A DNA stretch of 64,000 bases from Prototheca cutis (GCA_002897115.2 BCIH01000010.1:341475-405474), one strand, 5' to 3'; counted from the first letter of the stretch, positions 22,616 through 34,199 are shown. Translations and numbers: made by a program. The notes: generated by a model not told the origin, from the sequence alone.

Positions 22616-23586
22616 CACACACAGTACACACCGACAATGGGCCGTGGTTTCCGCTCCACAACAAGGCCCTTGCGTGCAGCTTCGTAGAGCCGTCGCCCGC
22701 CCACCGAAACAGCCGAATACATCGGCGGCAGCTGCAACTGTGGGCCCACAAACTCCTGCGCCACCCTTTCCAAATCCTCATCTGCATGCATATTGTGGGG
22801 TTGGGATCTCTCGAGAGTGTGTCTGGGTGTATGTGTGTGATGGACCGGCCCCGCGGGGGAAAGCAGCAGAATCCTGGCACCGTGCAGCAGCTGAAAGGAA
22901 CACGGAACCCAGGGAAAAGACCCCCCTACCGAGTTCATTCAGGAAGCTGCAAAACTTCAACCCATCCCACACCGCCTCTCACCCGTCACGTGATCCCAGG
23001 ATTTTGTTCCGTCAACGGGTGTGTCGGCATCCTGAGAGGCCGTGCTCTCGCCCAGCCGCATGATGCCAGAGTACGCCTTGTCTGCCGCGGTGAAGCTCGC
23101 GGCGAGCTTGGTGGTCCAGCCGACACAGATGACGAGCAGGCCCGATGCCAATGGATCCAGCGTCCCGGAGTGCCCCACCTTGATCTTCCGGGGCGGCTTT
23201 CCCACGACGCGGGCGATAGTGACCCGCAGCTTGGCACACACATCGAACGACGTCCAGCCTGGGGGCTTGTCCACCAGCAGCACGGCGCCATCCCAGATGG
23301 AGGCGTCACGTGGGAGGTGTGGAGGATTGAGCACGGGGGGAGGGGAGGGTCCCTCCGACCGGTGCGGTGGGGGGGGAGGTGGGCAATGCCTCCTGACTTG
23401 GGGCGGTCGCACGGGGCCTTCCCGCAGCCGGCTGACCGGGCGGTGAGCCTGGCCCGCCGCTTGCAGTCGTTCGGGAACATGCCCTGAACCGTTACGGGCG
23501 GTAGATGCTAGAGACAGCGCTAGCACCTGGCGGGGCCCATGCCTGAAGGGCGTGCTGGCAGCTCGAAAACACTGCCTGCACCACAT
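22013..23586 (-). CDS. tRNA pseudouridine-55 synthase, TruB family (organellar type)
   Basis: TruB enzymes convert U55 of the tRNA T-loop to pseudouridine. Exons are 23586-22983, 22781-22632, 22290-22013, phase-consistent, 343 residues. Motifs are LLVDKPPGWTSFDVCAKLR, then GHSGTLDPLASGLLVICVG with the catalytic Asp at 144, LQLPPMYSAVSVGGRRLYE and SKGTYVRSLAADAGEKLG. The first 95 residues are basic, Pro-rich and not conserved, which suggests targeting to plastid or mitochondrion. The bacterial-type core supports an organellar role, but the compartment is inference. Intron 2 contains an 86-base CA/GT microsatellite. The start is the first ATG of the open frame, and a shorter version is possible. 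Confidence 0.92.
22528..22613. repeat. (CA)43 microsatellite
   Basis: It is an uninterrupted 86-base CA run inside TruB intron 2 (GT on the coding strand). Confidence 0.98.
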
Positions 23587-24196
23587 AGCGACCCACTACA
23601 TGCCCGCCTAGCTCCACCGCCTCGATCGCCGCATGCCCACAATCCCCAGTCTCGTTCAGTCAAAAATGCATATGATTGGGAACTGTGCATTGATAAAGGC
23701 CAGGATTTTTTGGGGCCATCGGCATGGGAGCCCAACCGTGCAGCCGTGCATGCACCAATCTGATCTTTCATGCCCAATGCCATGCCACGCCTCTCCATCA
23801 AAGGCAGCCACGGCTTTAGCTGTGCGATTCACACGAGTTCCCTTGTCGTGCCGTGCATGCTGATGCTCATTATCTCTGTTACCGACAATTGTAGCATGAA
23901 GGCGCCGGGAATCGTTGCACGACCTCGCATGTCCATGTAGGCCATGCCGATGGGGCTGGCTTGGAGCCTATGAGCCGTGCAGGAGGGCCCTCATCCACAC
24001 CTGGGAGCACAGCCATGCCACAGCCACCACCACTTGCCCTGTCTGCGCACCAAGTGCGACAACACCAAAGAGAGGTGCAGGTAAGCAGAGGGGAAAACAC
24101 AGCCATGCATTGCGACTGTGGAGCTGTGTTTCCTCTGCAGCCGCTGCAGCCATCGTCTCTTGTGAAAACCACGGGTGTCGTCTTCGAGAATGGACG
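23587..24196. promoter_or_regulatory. divergent promoter region, TruB / unknown helical protein
   Basis: This is 610 bases between opposite starts. It may contain a 5' exon of the downstream gene, because CAG acceptor-like sites occur, but no convincing coding frame joins in phase. Confidence 0.45.
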
Positions 24197-25568
24197 ATGA
24201 GAACGCGTGATTTAGATCAATTTCTGCCCACTCTGCAGAGTGCCATCCGTGTGGCAAGGAATGATGTCAGCAGAAACCTAGACTCGTGGAAGGTGGAGAA
24301 CTGAGGAACCTGTGTTGGGAGGCATGGCTCCGCTGCAACAATCAGTGCATACATTCGTGCATGCACTTCAGAGGGAGGTGTCTGTGAGGGGTATTCCGTG
24401 CTGCTGCCTCTTCGACCTGCAGGCAGCCACTGACAGTGGAAGGGCGACAGCTCTGGCGCTGTGTAACAACCTCTTGTGCATGAGGTGGGGCATTGGAGTG
24501 TGTGCTGGTCTGGAGCAATGACGTTGCTGCATTTCATGGTGACGAGGATATGATGGCTGTCCCACACTCACTTGCTGCCACGCTGCATGCTCCTGCTTGT
24601 CTTGCTGAGGGTGGCAAATGGCGACTGCTCCCTGCACTGTACACCCACCCATGCACTCCCTTGACAGGCAGCTCGAGGCGATGCCCCTCGGCGAGCTTCC
24701 CACGCTCATGCCAGACTTGCTCCAGGCATCTCGCGGCAGGCTCGAGCGACAAGCGGCAGAGCTGCTGGAAGAAATGGACCGAGCTGTGACCAGCCTCCAG
24801 GCTGCCGCCGATGGGTTAAGGTGCGGAGCGCATTCAGCTGCAACCACTGACTGGGGCATGTTTTGGTTTCCCCTGACCCATCCTTTGCATGCACAGCCAC
24901 GAGTCTCCAAGTGCTCTCCCAGTTACAAAGATGGTGTATCACTCCTGGCGTCCACCCCACACAAAGCAGCGTGGCATGCAAGCCGTTGGCGTCATTGGTC
25001 GAATGGCAGCAAGACCATCGCCAGCTCCTGCTCTCCCCAGTCTTCAAGACCATGACCCTGACAGAGATCCGTGAGCGGGCATGGCTTGGTGGGGGAAAGC
25101 ATCGCATCGGCGTCTGCATGCAGCCTTGGGCCCAGCGTGTTGTGGATGTGGCCTGCCATCAGTCCACACCGGTGGTGCTTGCCAGCTCTGTCGACGCCCC
25201 AAAAGGCCCCAACACCCAACCACCCACGCACAAGAACACATGCAGATGAATGCTTGCACAGCATCTGTGTGATGCATGGCGAGGAGCTCCCTGTCAAGCA
25301 AGGCGTGTGCTGCGAGCTGCACCGGCTAGCTGAGGAGGTGGTCGAGGCCGTGAACAGTGGTACCGGCAGTCACAATGCAATTGCTGCCGGTCGCACACCG
25401 CAACAGGACCCTAGATCTACACCACCCAAAACCAAGCCCATTTCCGGCGAGGACATTGAGAAGCGGACGCAGGCCCTCGTGAGCAGCTGGATGCTGGCCG
25501 TAATGGTGGACAGCTGCCGTGTGCAACGGGATCTGGACTGCCTCTCGGCCGAGCTGGCCGGCTGCTGA
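24197..25568 (+). CDS. unknown helical protein
   Basis: I do not recognise this protein. The model was built from splice phase alone: 24197-24292, 24672-24820, 24904-25070, 25246-25568, totalling 735 bases and 244 residues with every junction GT-AG and in phase. The translation is rich in Leu, Glu, Gln and Arg. It looks mostly alpha-helical, with coiled-coil character around residues 32-80 (LLQASRGRLERQAAELLEEM) and again near the C-terminus (DIEKRTQAL...RVQRDLDCLSAEL). There is no signal peptide, TM segment or known catalytic motif. The acceptor of exon 3 (CCACGAG) is weak and exon 1 may not be the true first exon. A structural or complex-subunit role is only a guess from composition. Confidence 0.5.
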
Positions 25569-25730
25569 GTTTGTTTGCAGGTTGATCATCCCTTTTAGTT
25601 TGCTGTGTGGCCGACCCATCAACATTGTGAGCAAGGGATTACGAGTCCTTGTGCGTGATGGATGGCAGGGAAGCATCCTCTGGGGATTCTTTCCCGGACA
25701 CCTTGGGGCCCTCGTTTNCAGATTTCACGT

Positions 25731-25735
25731 TGTAA
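25731..25735 (+). terminator. TGTAA poly(A) signal candidate
   Basis: It lies 163 bases after the stop of the unknown helical gene and 55 bases from the convergent RsfS stop. Confidence 0.5.
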
Positions 25736-25789
25736 CACCGATTCAGGAGACCAGAGAGAATAAGAATCGCAACCTGCTCAAAACTACTG

Positions 25790-27216
25790 CTACCGCCNTG
25801 AATCACCATCTTCATCTTCGTCTTCATCGCCGTCATCCAGACGCAGTGCGTCAAGCGTGGTGGTCGGTGCTTCCAGAGCGCTCCGCAAGGGCGCGTCCAC
25901 ACTGGTAAGGTTCCCACCATCCGGAGCCCAGAGCCCTTCCAGGTCAAACTCCGCTCGGGCCGCAGCCAGCATGCAGTGGACAATGGTCTTGCCGCCATCG
26001 ACGACAAGCCAGTCGTCGCCACGCTCTCCCTCCACCCGTACATTGGGCGGCGCAGCCCCCGCCTCGGCCGCCGACCGGTCCAACCAGTCGGCGACGGCGC
26101 GTGCTTGGGCCCACAGCGCGTGGTGCGAGCGTCCCGTGCCGATGACCATGGCCTCTCCAAAGGCACAGCAACCCTTGACATCCAGCACCACAACATTCTG
26201 GGCGTGAGCGGCCGCCAGCACTCGCGCCAGATCCAGCGGGTCGGGGTCAAATGCGGGCAGGCCCCTCGGGACTTGGGGTGGGCGGCGTGGCACCTTGAGC
26301 ACGCGCCCAAACCGCCTGTGTAGTTGAGAAGGTACCCGAGTGATGGGTTGATTGTGATGTCGGATGGACTGGTTGGTGAAAGAAAAGCAAAACTTGGCCC
26401 GGCGTTATGGGGGTAGAGTGCGGTGGCAGTGCCTGGCAGCAGCCTGGTGAAGACCCAGTCCCACCAAAATCCACTATGGGCTAGCCCCATTCTCACTCAC
26501 CCTGCAGGTGCCAGGAGCTGGGAGGTGGAGGGCTGGGCGAGGGCTTCCTCACCCTGGGCCGCCTCTTCCTCGGCCCGCACAAGATCCAGAAGACGGGCCG
26601 CCAAGGTGGCCTTGGGGCCCTCGTTGTCTGCGCCGTGGAGCTCCAGCACATCCCTGAGCTCCGAGACCGGCAGCCGCTGCAGGGCAGCCAGGCTCGGCAG
26701 GCTGCCACGGGTCCGAATCCCGTGGGAGTCCAGCAGCCCCATCAGCCCATCCCGTAGCGGCTGCTCCTGCAGTCGCCTGCAGGGATTTCAGTGTGGGCGC
26801 ACAAGTCTGATGGTCACATGAGAAGCGGGATCGGTATTCATGGGGACAGTGGCAGCCATTGTGCTGCCGGCAGCACGTGGATACCACCTGCAACGCGGCC
26901 ACCGCCACACGAGCTATCCGCAATGTGCACCCTGCTCCCATCCAACAACGCCGCCAGGCCCGACAGCTCACCGGGCATACTCCCTGGACTGCTCTATGGC
27001 TTCGCGCAGCTCAGGGTTGAGGCGGCCAATGAGCTCCAGGTCTTCCGGCAGGTGGATCCCCGACTCCTCAGGCTCTTCTGCCCTGCTAGCCAGGCCCGAC
27101 TTCCAGCGGGGGCCAGCCTGCGCGCCAGCAGCAGCGGCAGCCCGCTGCACCGCGTCCGTAGGAAACCTACATGGCCTCCAGGCACACACACACTGCCTGG
27201 ATGCCCGTGCCAACAT
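25790..27216 (-). CDS. SAP domain - RsfS/Iojap ribosome-silencing-factor fusion
   Basis: RsfS/Iojap proteins bind L14 of bacterial-type ribosomes and block subunit joining. Plants have plastid and mitochondrial versions. Exons are 27216-26972, 26776-26501, 26315-25790, phase-consistent, 348 residues. Residues 1-45 (MLARASRQ...) are basic and Ala-rich, like a targeting peptide. A SAP-type helix-turn-helix lies at about 117-151 (LPVSELRDVLELHGADNEGP then LAARLLDLV). The RsfS fold follows from about residue 190, with VVVLDVKG, VIGTGRSHHALWAQARAVADWL and DDWLVVDGGKTIVHCML, and then a Thr/Asp-rich acidic tail. The Asp-Trp-Val/Leu-Asp motif of the family is present. The combination with SAP is unusual to my knowledge. 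The target organelle is inference. Confidence 0.88.
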
Positions 27217-27546
27217 GGTGCGAGCAGTACCGCAGTGCGACGAAGCAACCAGGCAGGCAACTCGCTTCACTCCGTTCCACACGATCACTTTCTAAATATT
27301 TGATGCACTTTATGTACAGTAATAATACATCACAATGGTCAATGTGCAGGCTGCGCGCGATGTGACCAGTCCCCCCCAAAATGTCATGCATGCACATTGC
27401 CCCGGAACAGTTCCGATTGTGTGGCTCGGACGCATGGGGCAGCAGTCCCAACATGGGCGGGTGTTCGCCGTATTGACCTTGCACATGAAGCGCAGAACTC
27501 CGTGCAGTCTTGTCCTTGATTCTGCAGGCCTGTCGTTTCCGAGCCC
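27217..27546. promoter_or_regulatory. divergent promoter region, RsfS / MGGAASRP gene
   Basis: This is 330 bases between opposite starts. It contains a short AT-rich segment at 27293-27340. No specific motif is assigned. Confidence 0.5.
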
Positions 27547-28511
27547 ATGGGAGGGGCTGCGAGCAGGCCAGAGGGAACGCCCCTCGTCGAAGAGGTGGTG
27601 GATCAGATCACGACTGTGTACGCCCCGCCCGTCCAATCCACGCCAGGCACCGACCCCCTGCTCGCTCAACTCAACAGTCTCAAACATGTGTGTACTGTTG
27701 TATGGCTGTCGATCGAACCTCATTTGTTTCACTGCCTCGAGAGTGTTGCTGACATCCGTGGTGCAAACCGTTCGTCCCTTGCAACCCCTGCGCAGAGTCT
27801 GCCCATCATCCCATCCAGCACCCGGTTAGACTGGCGGGAGATACAGAGGTACACCTTGCAGCCTGTTGCCGACGGTCTGGGCAGTGTACAGACCCTCATC
27901 CAGAGCTATATCACGGTGAGGGGTGTGCAGACGTCTTTGGAGAGCATGCCATGGGGGCGAGCGGGGAAAGAAACCTGAGGCAGCACGATGCGAGGCATTG
28001 CACACCAGACACAGTGGAGGCCCTGCATGGCTGTTCACGTTTGCTGAATGGCACGCCTGTGCTCACATGGATGCTCTCCCATGCCGATTGCATTCCAGAG
28101 GGAGCCCGACTCGGAGGAGCACCGGCGAGAGGCGCGTGTGTATTTCGTGGGGGTCATCTCCGGGTGGGGAGGCGGTGTCTGCAGCTTTCAGAGTCCACTC
28201 AAGGAAAATGTCGGCGTCCGCCGGGTGACCCCCCGCCAGTGACAGACAATGCCCATCCACACTGCTTGCTGCTTCATGACTCAATCACACAGGAGGTCTC
28301 GGGGGCGCACCTGCGGGAGATGCTCCATGCGTTTGTGGAAGAGATGCGTGCCCCTGGTCCTGAAGCGGATGCAGCCATCGAGAAGCTGGACTCGGCCATC
28401 CACGGACTGCTCCGGCACCGCACTGCCAATGGTTCTGAGCCGTCGACCGCGCAGACATTGCAGCAGGAGGAAGAAGCACAGCCATTGCAGTTAGAAGAAC
28501 AACAACACTGA
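27547..28511 (+). CDS. unknown protein with MGG N-terminus (possible N-myristoylation)
   Basis: I do not recognise the family. The phase-consistent model is 27547-27687, 27796-27915, 28099-28137, 28293-28511, giving 172 residues. All four exons are multiples of three. It begins MGGAASRP, and Gly2 with Ser6 fits the N-myristoyltransferase pattern. The middle is helical (REIQRYTLQPVADGLGSVQT, then HLREMLHAFVEEM). The tail is Gln/Glu-rich. Intron 1 is in frame and open, so a longer retained form would also translate. The 39-base third exon is supported only by good splice sites and phase. Function unknown. Confidence 0.5.
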
Positions 28512-28746
28512 ATTCGAGAGGGCTGAATGGAAGAACCCTGTGCATACATCTATGCTTGTTGCAGCCGCTCTTACTGCCGCCGGGCCTGCCGTTGCTACCT
28601 CCCCAATTGTTGCCAGTCGTCCTCCTCCCCCATGCTGTACTGTACTGTACTGTCTGTTCCTTATGTTCTGGCCATTGCATCACACCAAGGGAAGAGTTTC
28701 CCCCTCGTCACAGAAGATGCGGCGCCCGGCAAACGAAACCACCACA

Positions 28747-28751
28747 TTACA
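28747..28751 (-). terminator. TGTAA poly(A) signal candidate for coatomer gamma
   Basis: The minus-strand TGTAA lies 43 bases after the coatomer gamma stop. Confidence 0.6.
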
Positions 28752-28793
28752 CGGTGCCGCCCAAAAGCAGGGCCTGTCGGCCTGACATCATCA

Positions 28794-31700
28794 TCAGGCG
28801 CTCTGGAGCACGGCGTGGACGGCCTGAGCCAGTTCCGGGTCGGAGGCCCGGGCGGCGAGCTTGAGCGCCACCTCGCGCTGCGCGTCGAGGCCCATGGCGG
28901 CGCGGACAGCCAGCGTTCCGCCACCCGCGACTTTCCCCGCCAGGAGCAGCGCGTGCGACCGCGCACCNGGGGGCACCGCGTCCGAACCATCGACGGCCGC
29001 CAGACCGTCAAAGAGCCCCAGCAGGGCTTCGGCGGCTTCGGCCAGCGACCCACGCGGGCCCAGGCCGTAGTCATCGGCGACCTCCGAATCTTCATCCAGC
29101 GTATCCCACAGCGCACGGAAGCCCGCGGGTGCGACGAGTGGCTGGACAAATGCACCCACGCCAATCTCCAGATCTTCGAGCCTGTACTCATCCTCGTACC
29201 CTTCCTCCTCGGGCTCGCCCAGCGCCGGGTCAATCTCCTTGACCNTAAAGCGCAGCGTGCAGCCCAGAACGGTNGTCGGGATCGGCACGCCTTCGGGCCG
29301 ATGCAGGACCACGTAGGCGGTACCGGAGGCNCCGTGGGGCGCAGATGCCAGGGGCACGCTGGCCTCGGCCTCGTACCCGTCGCCCTCCGCGAGCTCGAGC
29401 GCGACGCTNACGTCCTCCAGCACCTGCTCTGCCACGGTGTTGGTAATGACAAAGCCCAGTACGACGTGCTCAGCCAGGACGTATGTCGTGGCCCCCACCT
29501 TGTACTCGGTTTCCTCCTCCGTCAGGCCCACGGGGCCCGAGGCCTTGAACACAGGCCCCAGCGCCGCCAGCTCCGGCACCGCGGCGAGGGCTTCGGCGGC
29601 TGCGGCAGCGGCCTGCGTCGCCGCGGCAGCCGCGGCAGCGGCGCCGTTTACACCCAGGGCACNGGATGCATCGCCGCCAGTGGCCGCAGCGAGGCCCTGG
29701 ACCTTGGCGCGCTGGGGCGGGGTCGGCGCCACGGCGGCCTTGACAGCCGACAGNTCAAACGGCGCAGAGGTGTCCCCCGCTGCGAGGTACGCCTGCAGCG
29801 CCGCTTCCAGTGCCCGAGGCTCGGGAACGGGCGGCGGCGGGGTGCCCGGCGCATGCGGTGGTGGGGATGGGGCAAGTGCACCCACCTTGTCCTCGACTGC
29901 CTCCTCAGAGACGACAGCACCCGCAGAATCGACAACTCCAAGGGCTTTGAGCCTTGCAGCATACAGGGTCGCGCGGTCACGGACTTCGTCGTCGACGTCC
30001 CGCTGGGCCCGGCGCAGCAGCACCACCACCCGGGCCCGGAGCTCAGGGCGCGCGGCGCCAAAGGCGTGGAGGGCCGACAAGGCCGCGGCGCGGACCGCGG
30101 CGTTTTCGAGGACGACACGATTGGCGATGATGCGCACGTACCGTGCGGGATCGGGCGAGCCGGGCCCCTCGCGGCCGAGCAGGTGCAGCACGGCGACGCT
30201 CAGCGGCGTGAACTCGCAGTCCTCGATGAACTCGGCGAGCTGCGCGAGCCCGGCCTCGCGGGCCTCGGGCAGCGCATCCACCAGCTCCGCCAGCGCGTCC
30301 ACCACGGCCTTTTTAAAGGCGTAGCCGCCGTCCTCGCGCAGGGCAGAAGCCAAAAATGCGACCAGTCCACGGTGCTTGGCAGGGTACTTGACGCACAGGC
30401 GCGCGATGGCACGGACGACGACCACCTTGAATTCGTCGCCCACTTCGCCCATGAAGCCCGAGACCTGCTTGAGCAACCGGTCCAGGCCGGCTTCTTGGGC
30501 AGTCTGGAGCAGCGTGGTGGCCGCCAGCGTCGCCACGCCACGGTTGGGGTCAGAAATCAGGGCCTCCATGTCCATGGCCGCGCCCGCGACGGCCAGCGGG
30601 TGCGCAGCCGCCACGCGGCTCAGGGTCCGCACGGCGGCAAACCGCAGCACAGGCTTGGAGGACGACAGGAACAGTTGCAGCACCGTGACCGCGGGTGTCA
30701 GCTCCCTGGGCGTGACGCCGCGCAGCGAACAGATGGCCCGCGCAGCCTCAAAGATTACCGCTTCGCTCTTGGCGCGCAGGCACGACTCGAGGTAGTCATA
30801 GAACGGCCGCGGCGCGCCGCCCGGACCGGGCGCGGCCTCGCACGCCACGGACGCAACGTAACGCACCAGCAGGCACTGTGCCAGGGGTGAGCGGCCGAGT
30901 GCNGCGCCGGGACCGCCCGCACGCGTCAGCTGGCTCACCAGCTTGCTCACGGCGAGGCGGTCGCCGGCCCGCAGCGCGTGGGTCAGCGCGATGGCGTGGA
31001 ACGCGACCATGGGCTGGCGCGAGGCCATGGCCTCGCCCACCTCGGACGTCCAGCGCCGGATGACGTCGCCGCCGGCACGAGCGAGGTGCAGCGCGCCGGC
31101 CAGCACCGCGACCGCCACGACCGGGGACTTGTCCACCACGGCCTGCTTCAGGTAACGCTCAATCTGCAGCAGCATGGACGGGTCCAGAATGCGGCACAGC
31201 ACGCGAATTGCGTTGGCACGGTACAGCTCGTTGGGGCTGTTGATGTCCTTCATCAGGCTGGAGATGATGATGATGCCCTCGTCCGACGCGGGGACAACCT
31301 GCTTGATCACCAGGTACACCATGCGGCGCAGGTGCGCATCCTTGTGCTGGAACAACTTGCTCACGGCGAAAAAGACATCCGACGTCTCTGCCTGCGTGTT
31401 TGTTTGAGGTGGCGGGGTACGTGGTGGTGGGAGGGGAGGGGAGGTGTGAGCAGGGGGGTTGGCACGTGACACGAGCAGCACGGTGCGTGCCAGACGCCGA
31501 AAGCAGCAGCACACCCAGGTCCAATGCAGTCCTTGCTGCTGCTGCTGCTGCTGCTGCTGCGCTTATAGATGTGCACATCGACACAATCAGACAGCAGAAT
31601 CTCACAGCAGGTTGTCCAGACGGGGGGGGGGCACCGCAGGTCCCGGACGGCCGCGCACCCGAACCCCTGGTGGTCACGGGCACAGTGTCGCTCTCCTCCC

Positions 31701-32043
31701 ACCCCAACCCGGCACCACCGTCAGCTCGTCACCTTGGTCAGGGTCTCGCCCTGCGTAATGAGATACAGCAATTTGGTGATAACTTGCTGGCATCTCCGGG
31801 GGTCTGCGTGGGCCTCGTTGAAAATACGGGCCTCCTGCAGCACGGCGCCCTTCTCGATCCCATAGAACGGGGAGTACTCCACTGCGGGTCGGGGGGCAGC
31901 AGAGACCGTGAGTGACAGGCAAACATGTGATCCAAGCATCAGAGCAGTCCAGATCGCGACGTACATTCCTCCTCATGGTCCTCATCCTTCTTCCCATCCC
32001 CGGAGCGCAGCGGCTCCATGTGGTTCTGGGCCGTCGCAGCCAT
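28794..32043 (-). CDS. COPG: coatomer subunit gamma (COPI)
   Basis: Gamma-COP is a large subunit of the COPI coat for Golgi-to-ER and intra-Golgi transport. It recognises KKXX cargo and ArfGAP. Exons are 32043-31965, 31881-31733, 31391-28794, phase-consistent, 941 residues (human COPG1 874). The N-terminus has [20 protein letters not shown], then the long adaptin-like helical trunk ([56 protein letters not shown]), a linker of roughly 120 residues, and the ear domain ([36 protein letters not shown]) to the end. The linker is Ala/Pro-rich with long alanine stretches and explains the extra length. Intron 2 contains a (TGC)9 run and a 10-base poly-C on the coding strand. Several N bases are in frame. 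Confidence 0.96.
31535..31561. repeat. (TGC)9 triplet repeat in COPG intron 2
   Basis: It is a pure 27-base triplet run on the plus strand, non-coding in this model. Confidence 0.95.
31622..31631. repeat. poly-G run (poly-C on coding strand) in COPG intron 2
   Basis: Ten G on the plus strand, within the 31392-31732 intron. Confidence 0.9.
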
Positions 32044-32455
32044 CCTGCCTGCACTCCACTGCCTCCCAGATCCTAGCACATCGGCTATTCAAGTGTGATC
32101 GCGTGTCGGACAGGGTGCTTGCACCGCCCAGGCCGGGACACTCTGCTCCTGCCCCGGCACGAGCAGTTGGCTTTTGGCACCTGCATCCGACCTCCGACCA
32201 GTGCCCCCGGAGGGAGGGTGTTGGCGGGAATTCAGCAGATCGGTCCGGGCACAGATCGCTTCCGACAAATGCAGCAGAGCGCTTGCAAGCCCTGTGCCCA
32301 CGTTGGTTTGACACAAAGGCGCATTGAACGCAACTTGCATTATTTGTATTCTTTGTAGCGTTTGGAAGTGGATCTCCGTGTAGGATTAAGGCGCCTTGGC
32401 CAGCATGTGAGGCTGGCTAGCCATCGTGGTCGGGAGCATGTGACAGCGCGCCATC
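32044..32455. promoter_or_regulatory. divergent promoter region, COPG / FMT
   Basis: This is 412 bases between opposite starts, with an AT-rich patch at 32330-32360. No RNA gene or clear motif. Confidence 0.5.
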
Positions 32456-34199
32456 ATGCTCCTGTGCGGGCCCGCTCTGCGACATGGGGCTCAATGGAGC
32501 AACATTGCAGGCAGGGTGCTTCTTGATCCCAAACCGTGGCGTAGCTCATGGGCAGTGAGTGGGCCCAAGCGGATTTGGCAGCAGCAGCGGCGCCTGGCCG
32601 CAGGAGGTCGTGACACCAATCCCCACAGCATCGTCTTTTTCGGCACGCCACATGTGAGTACACTGCATTGCTTTGTGGGATGTATTGGGCGAAAATATTC
32701 TTCCTCTTTTTTTGTGGCCTGGAGGGTTGTTCCACAGGTCGGAGGAGCCGTGCTGCCTTGGTTCTTTGGGGCCTGATGAGACCAACCCAGTTCCCACCCA
32801 GCATATTGCCCAACGCGTACTGCAGCTTGCGGCGCTGGTTCTGCGTCAACTGATCAGCGCCTCGCGTGCCAGCCTCGACTTTCAGATCGTGGCGGTGGTC
32901 TCACAACCTGCCCGGCCCTCTGGGCGGAACCGTGGCTCGCGACTGGCNCCCAGCCCCGTAGTCCAGGCAGCCACCGAGGTGGGCATCCCCTCGGACNGCA
33001 TCCTGACCCCGGGGCGCCCCTCCGACCCAGCCACACTGGCCACACTGCGCATGCTGAGCCCTGACCTGTTCGTCACGGCCGCATACGGCAGCTACCTCCC
33101 GAGCCGTGTGCTGGCCCTTCCCCGGCAAGGCACCCTGAACATCCACCCGAGCCTGCTCCCGGCGTACCGAGGCGCGGCGCCCATCCAACGGGCCCTGATG
33201 GTGCGTGCTGGGGTTCTTGATGGAAGTTGGGATCGACAGCTTTGTGAGTTTGCTGCAGGGCAAGCTGGGTGGTGTCAAACTCTCTTCTGTTTTCTCTCAG
33301 CACTGCATCTCCTCTCCCCATGCCCGCCTGGCCTGCATCCGCATCGACAACCACTCCCGCCCACACACACGCACACACACAACTGCAGGATGGGCTGACC
33401 AGCACTGGGGTCAGCGTGCTGTATTCGGTCAAGGAAATGGACGCAGGGCCCGTGCTGGCACAACAAACGTTCCAGGTCTGGATGGCGGGGCTGGGTGGAT
33501 AGCGTTTGACCCGTGTCACCATGGGCTGCTAGAGAGGGGAGGGGCCACTTTTACCCCCAAAAGACTCCACTTCACATTTTTGCATGTGAAATGCAAAACT
33601 CGCAATCACCCTAACATAGATTGACCAGTAGACCCTATCGACTACCCCCCCCCCCCCCCACATGGTGGTGGCAGATTCCGGACAGCTTCCAGACTCCCGA
33701 ACTGGGTGAGGCGCTGTTCAGGCTGGGTACCAACCTGCTCCTGGAAAAGCTTCCTGACGTATGGACGGGCCAGGCACGGGAGCTGGCCAGGCCGCAGGAC
33801 GACACCGCCTCGACCCAAGCGCCCAAGCTCGTGGCGGCCGATGCGCCGCTCGACTTTTCTCAGCCGGCGGCGGCTGTGCACGCCGTGGTGCGAGCCTGTG
33901 TGCCGTGGCCGGGATCAACCGCCGCGTGCGTAGTCGAGGAGCCTGACGGCCGGGGGACACCCATGCACCTCAAGATCCTGCGCACTGCCGTGGAACCGGG
34001 GACGAGGGATGGCGCTATGGGTGGGCCCGGTTGCAGTGCACTGGGCTATTTCCAAGCCGACGTCGATGCGCTGAGGATTACCTGCGGCGACGGTGCCGTG
34101 CTTTCCATCCTGGAGCTCCAGGTGCCGGGGAAGAAACCCGTGGGCCCCGCCGCCTTTGCCAATGGCCTAAGAGGTCGCCGGCTGCGGTGGTCTGGTTGA
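32456..34199 (+). CDS. FMT: methionyl-tRNA formyltransferase (organellar)
   Basis: FMT formylates initiator Met-tRNA for translation start in plastids and/or mitochondria. Exons are 32456-32653, 32802-33200, 33389-33475, 33675-34199, all GT-AG phase 0, 402 residues. The N-terminus is Arg/Ser/Gln-rich up to about residue 55, like a transit peptide, then SIVFFGTPH begins the Rossmann fold. The formyl-folate and catalytic site reads [20 protein letters not shown], with [18 protein letters not shown] before it and [16 protein letters not shown] after it. The C-terminal tRNA-binding OB domain starts near residue 300 ([12 protein letters not shown]) and ends [10 protein letters not shown]. The exon 2 acceptor (CACCCAG) was chosen because it restores the FGTP-H-xx-QRVL alignment. 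Confidence 0.94.
33645..33659. repeat. poly-C run before the last FMT exon
   Basis: Fifteen C on the coding strand end 15 bases before the 3' splice site at 33674. Confidence 0.95.

Noticed and set aside
22443..23063. Open frames with long His-Thr or Cys-Val repeats around 22530-22610
   Set aside because: They are translations of the CA microsatellite within an intron, not proteins.
26698..26722. A TPsiC-arm-like hairpin (ACGGG TCCGAAT CCCGT)
   Set aside because: It lies in the coding sequence of the SAP-RsfS gene, and no acceptor stem, D-arm or anticodon arm of a tRNA is found around it.
28527..30890. A 787-codon plus-strand open frame opposite coatomer gamma
   Set aside because: It is antisense to a clear, conserved coatomer gene. 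GC-rich codon bias keeps the opposite strand open. Its composition (Gln/Arg/Gly) is typical of shadows.
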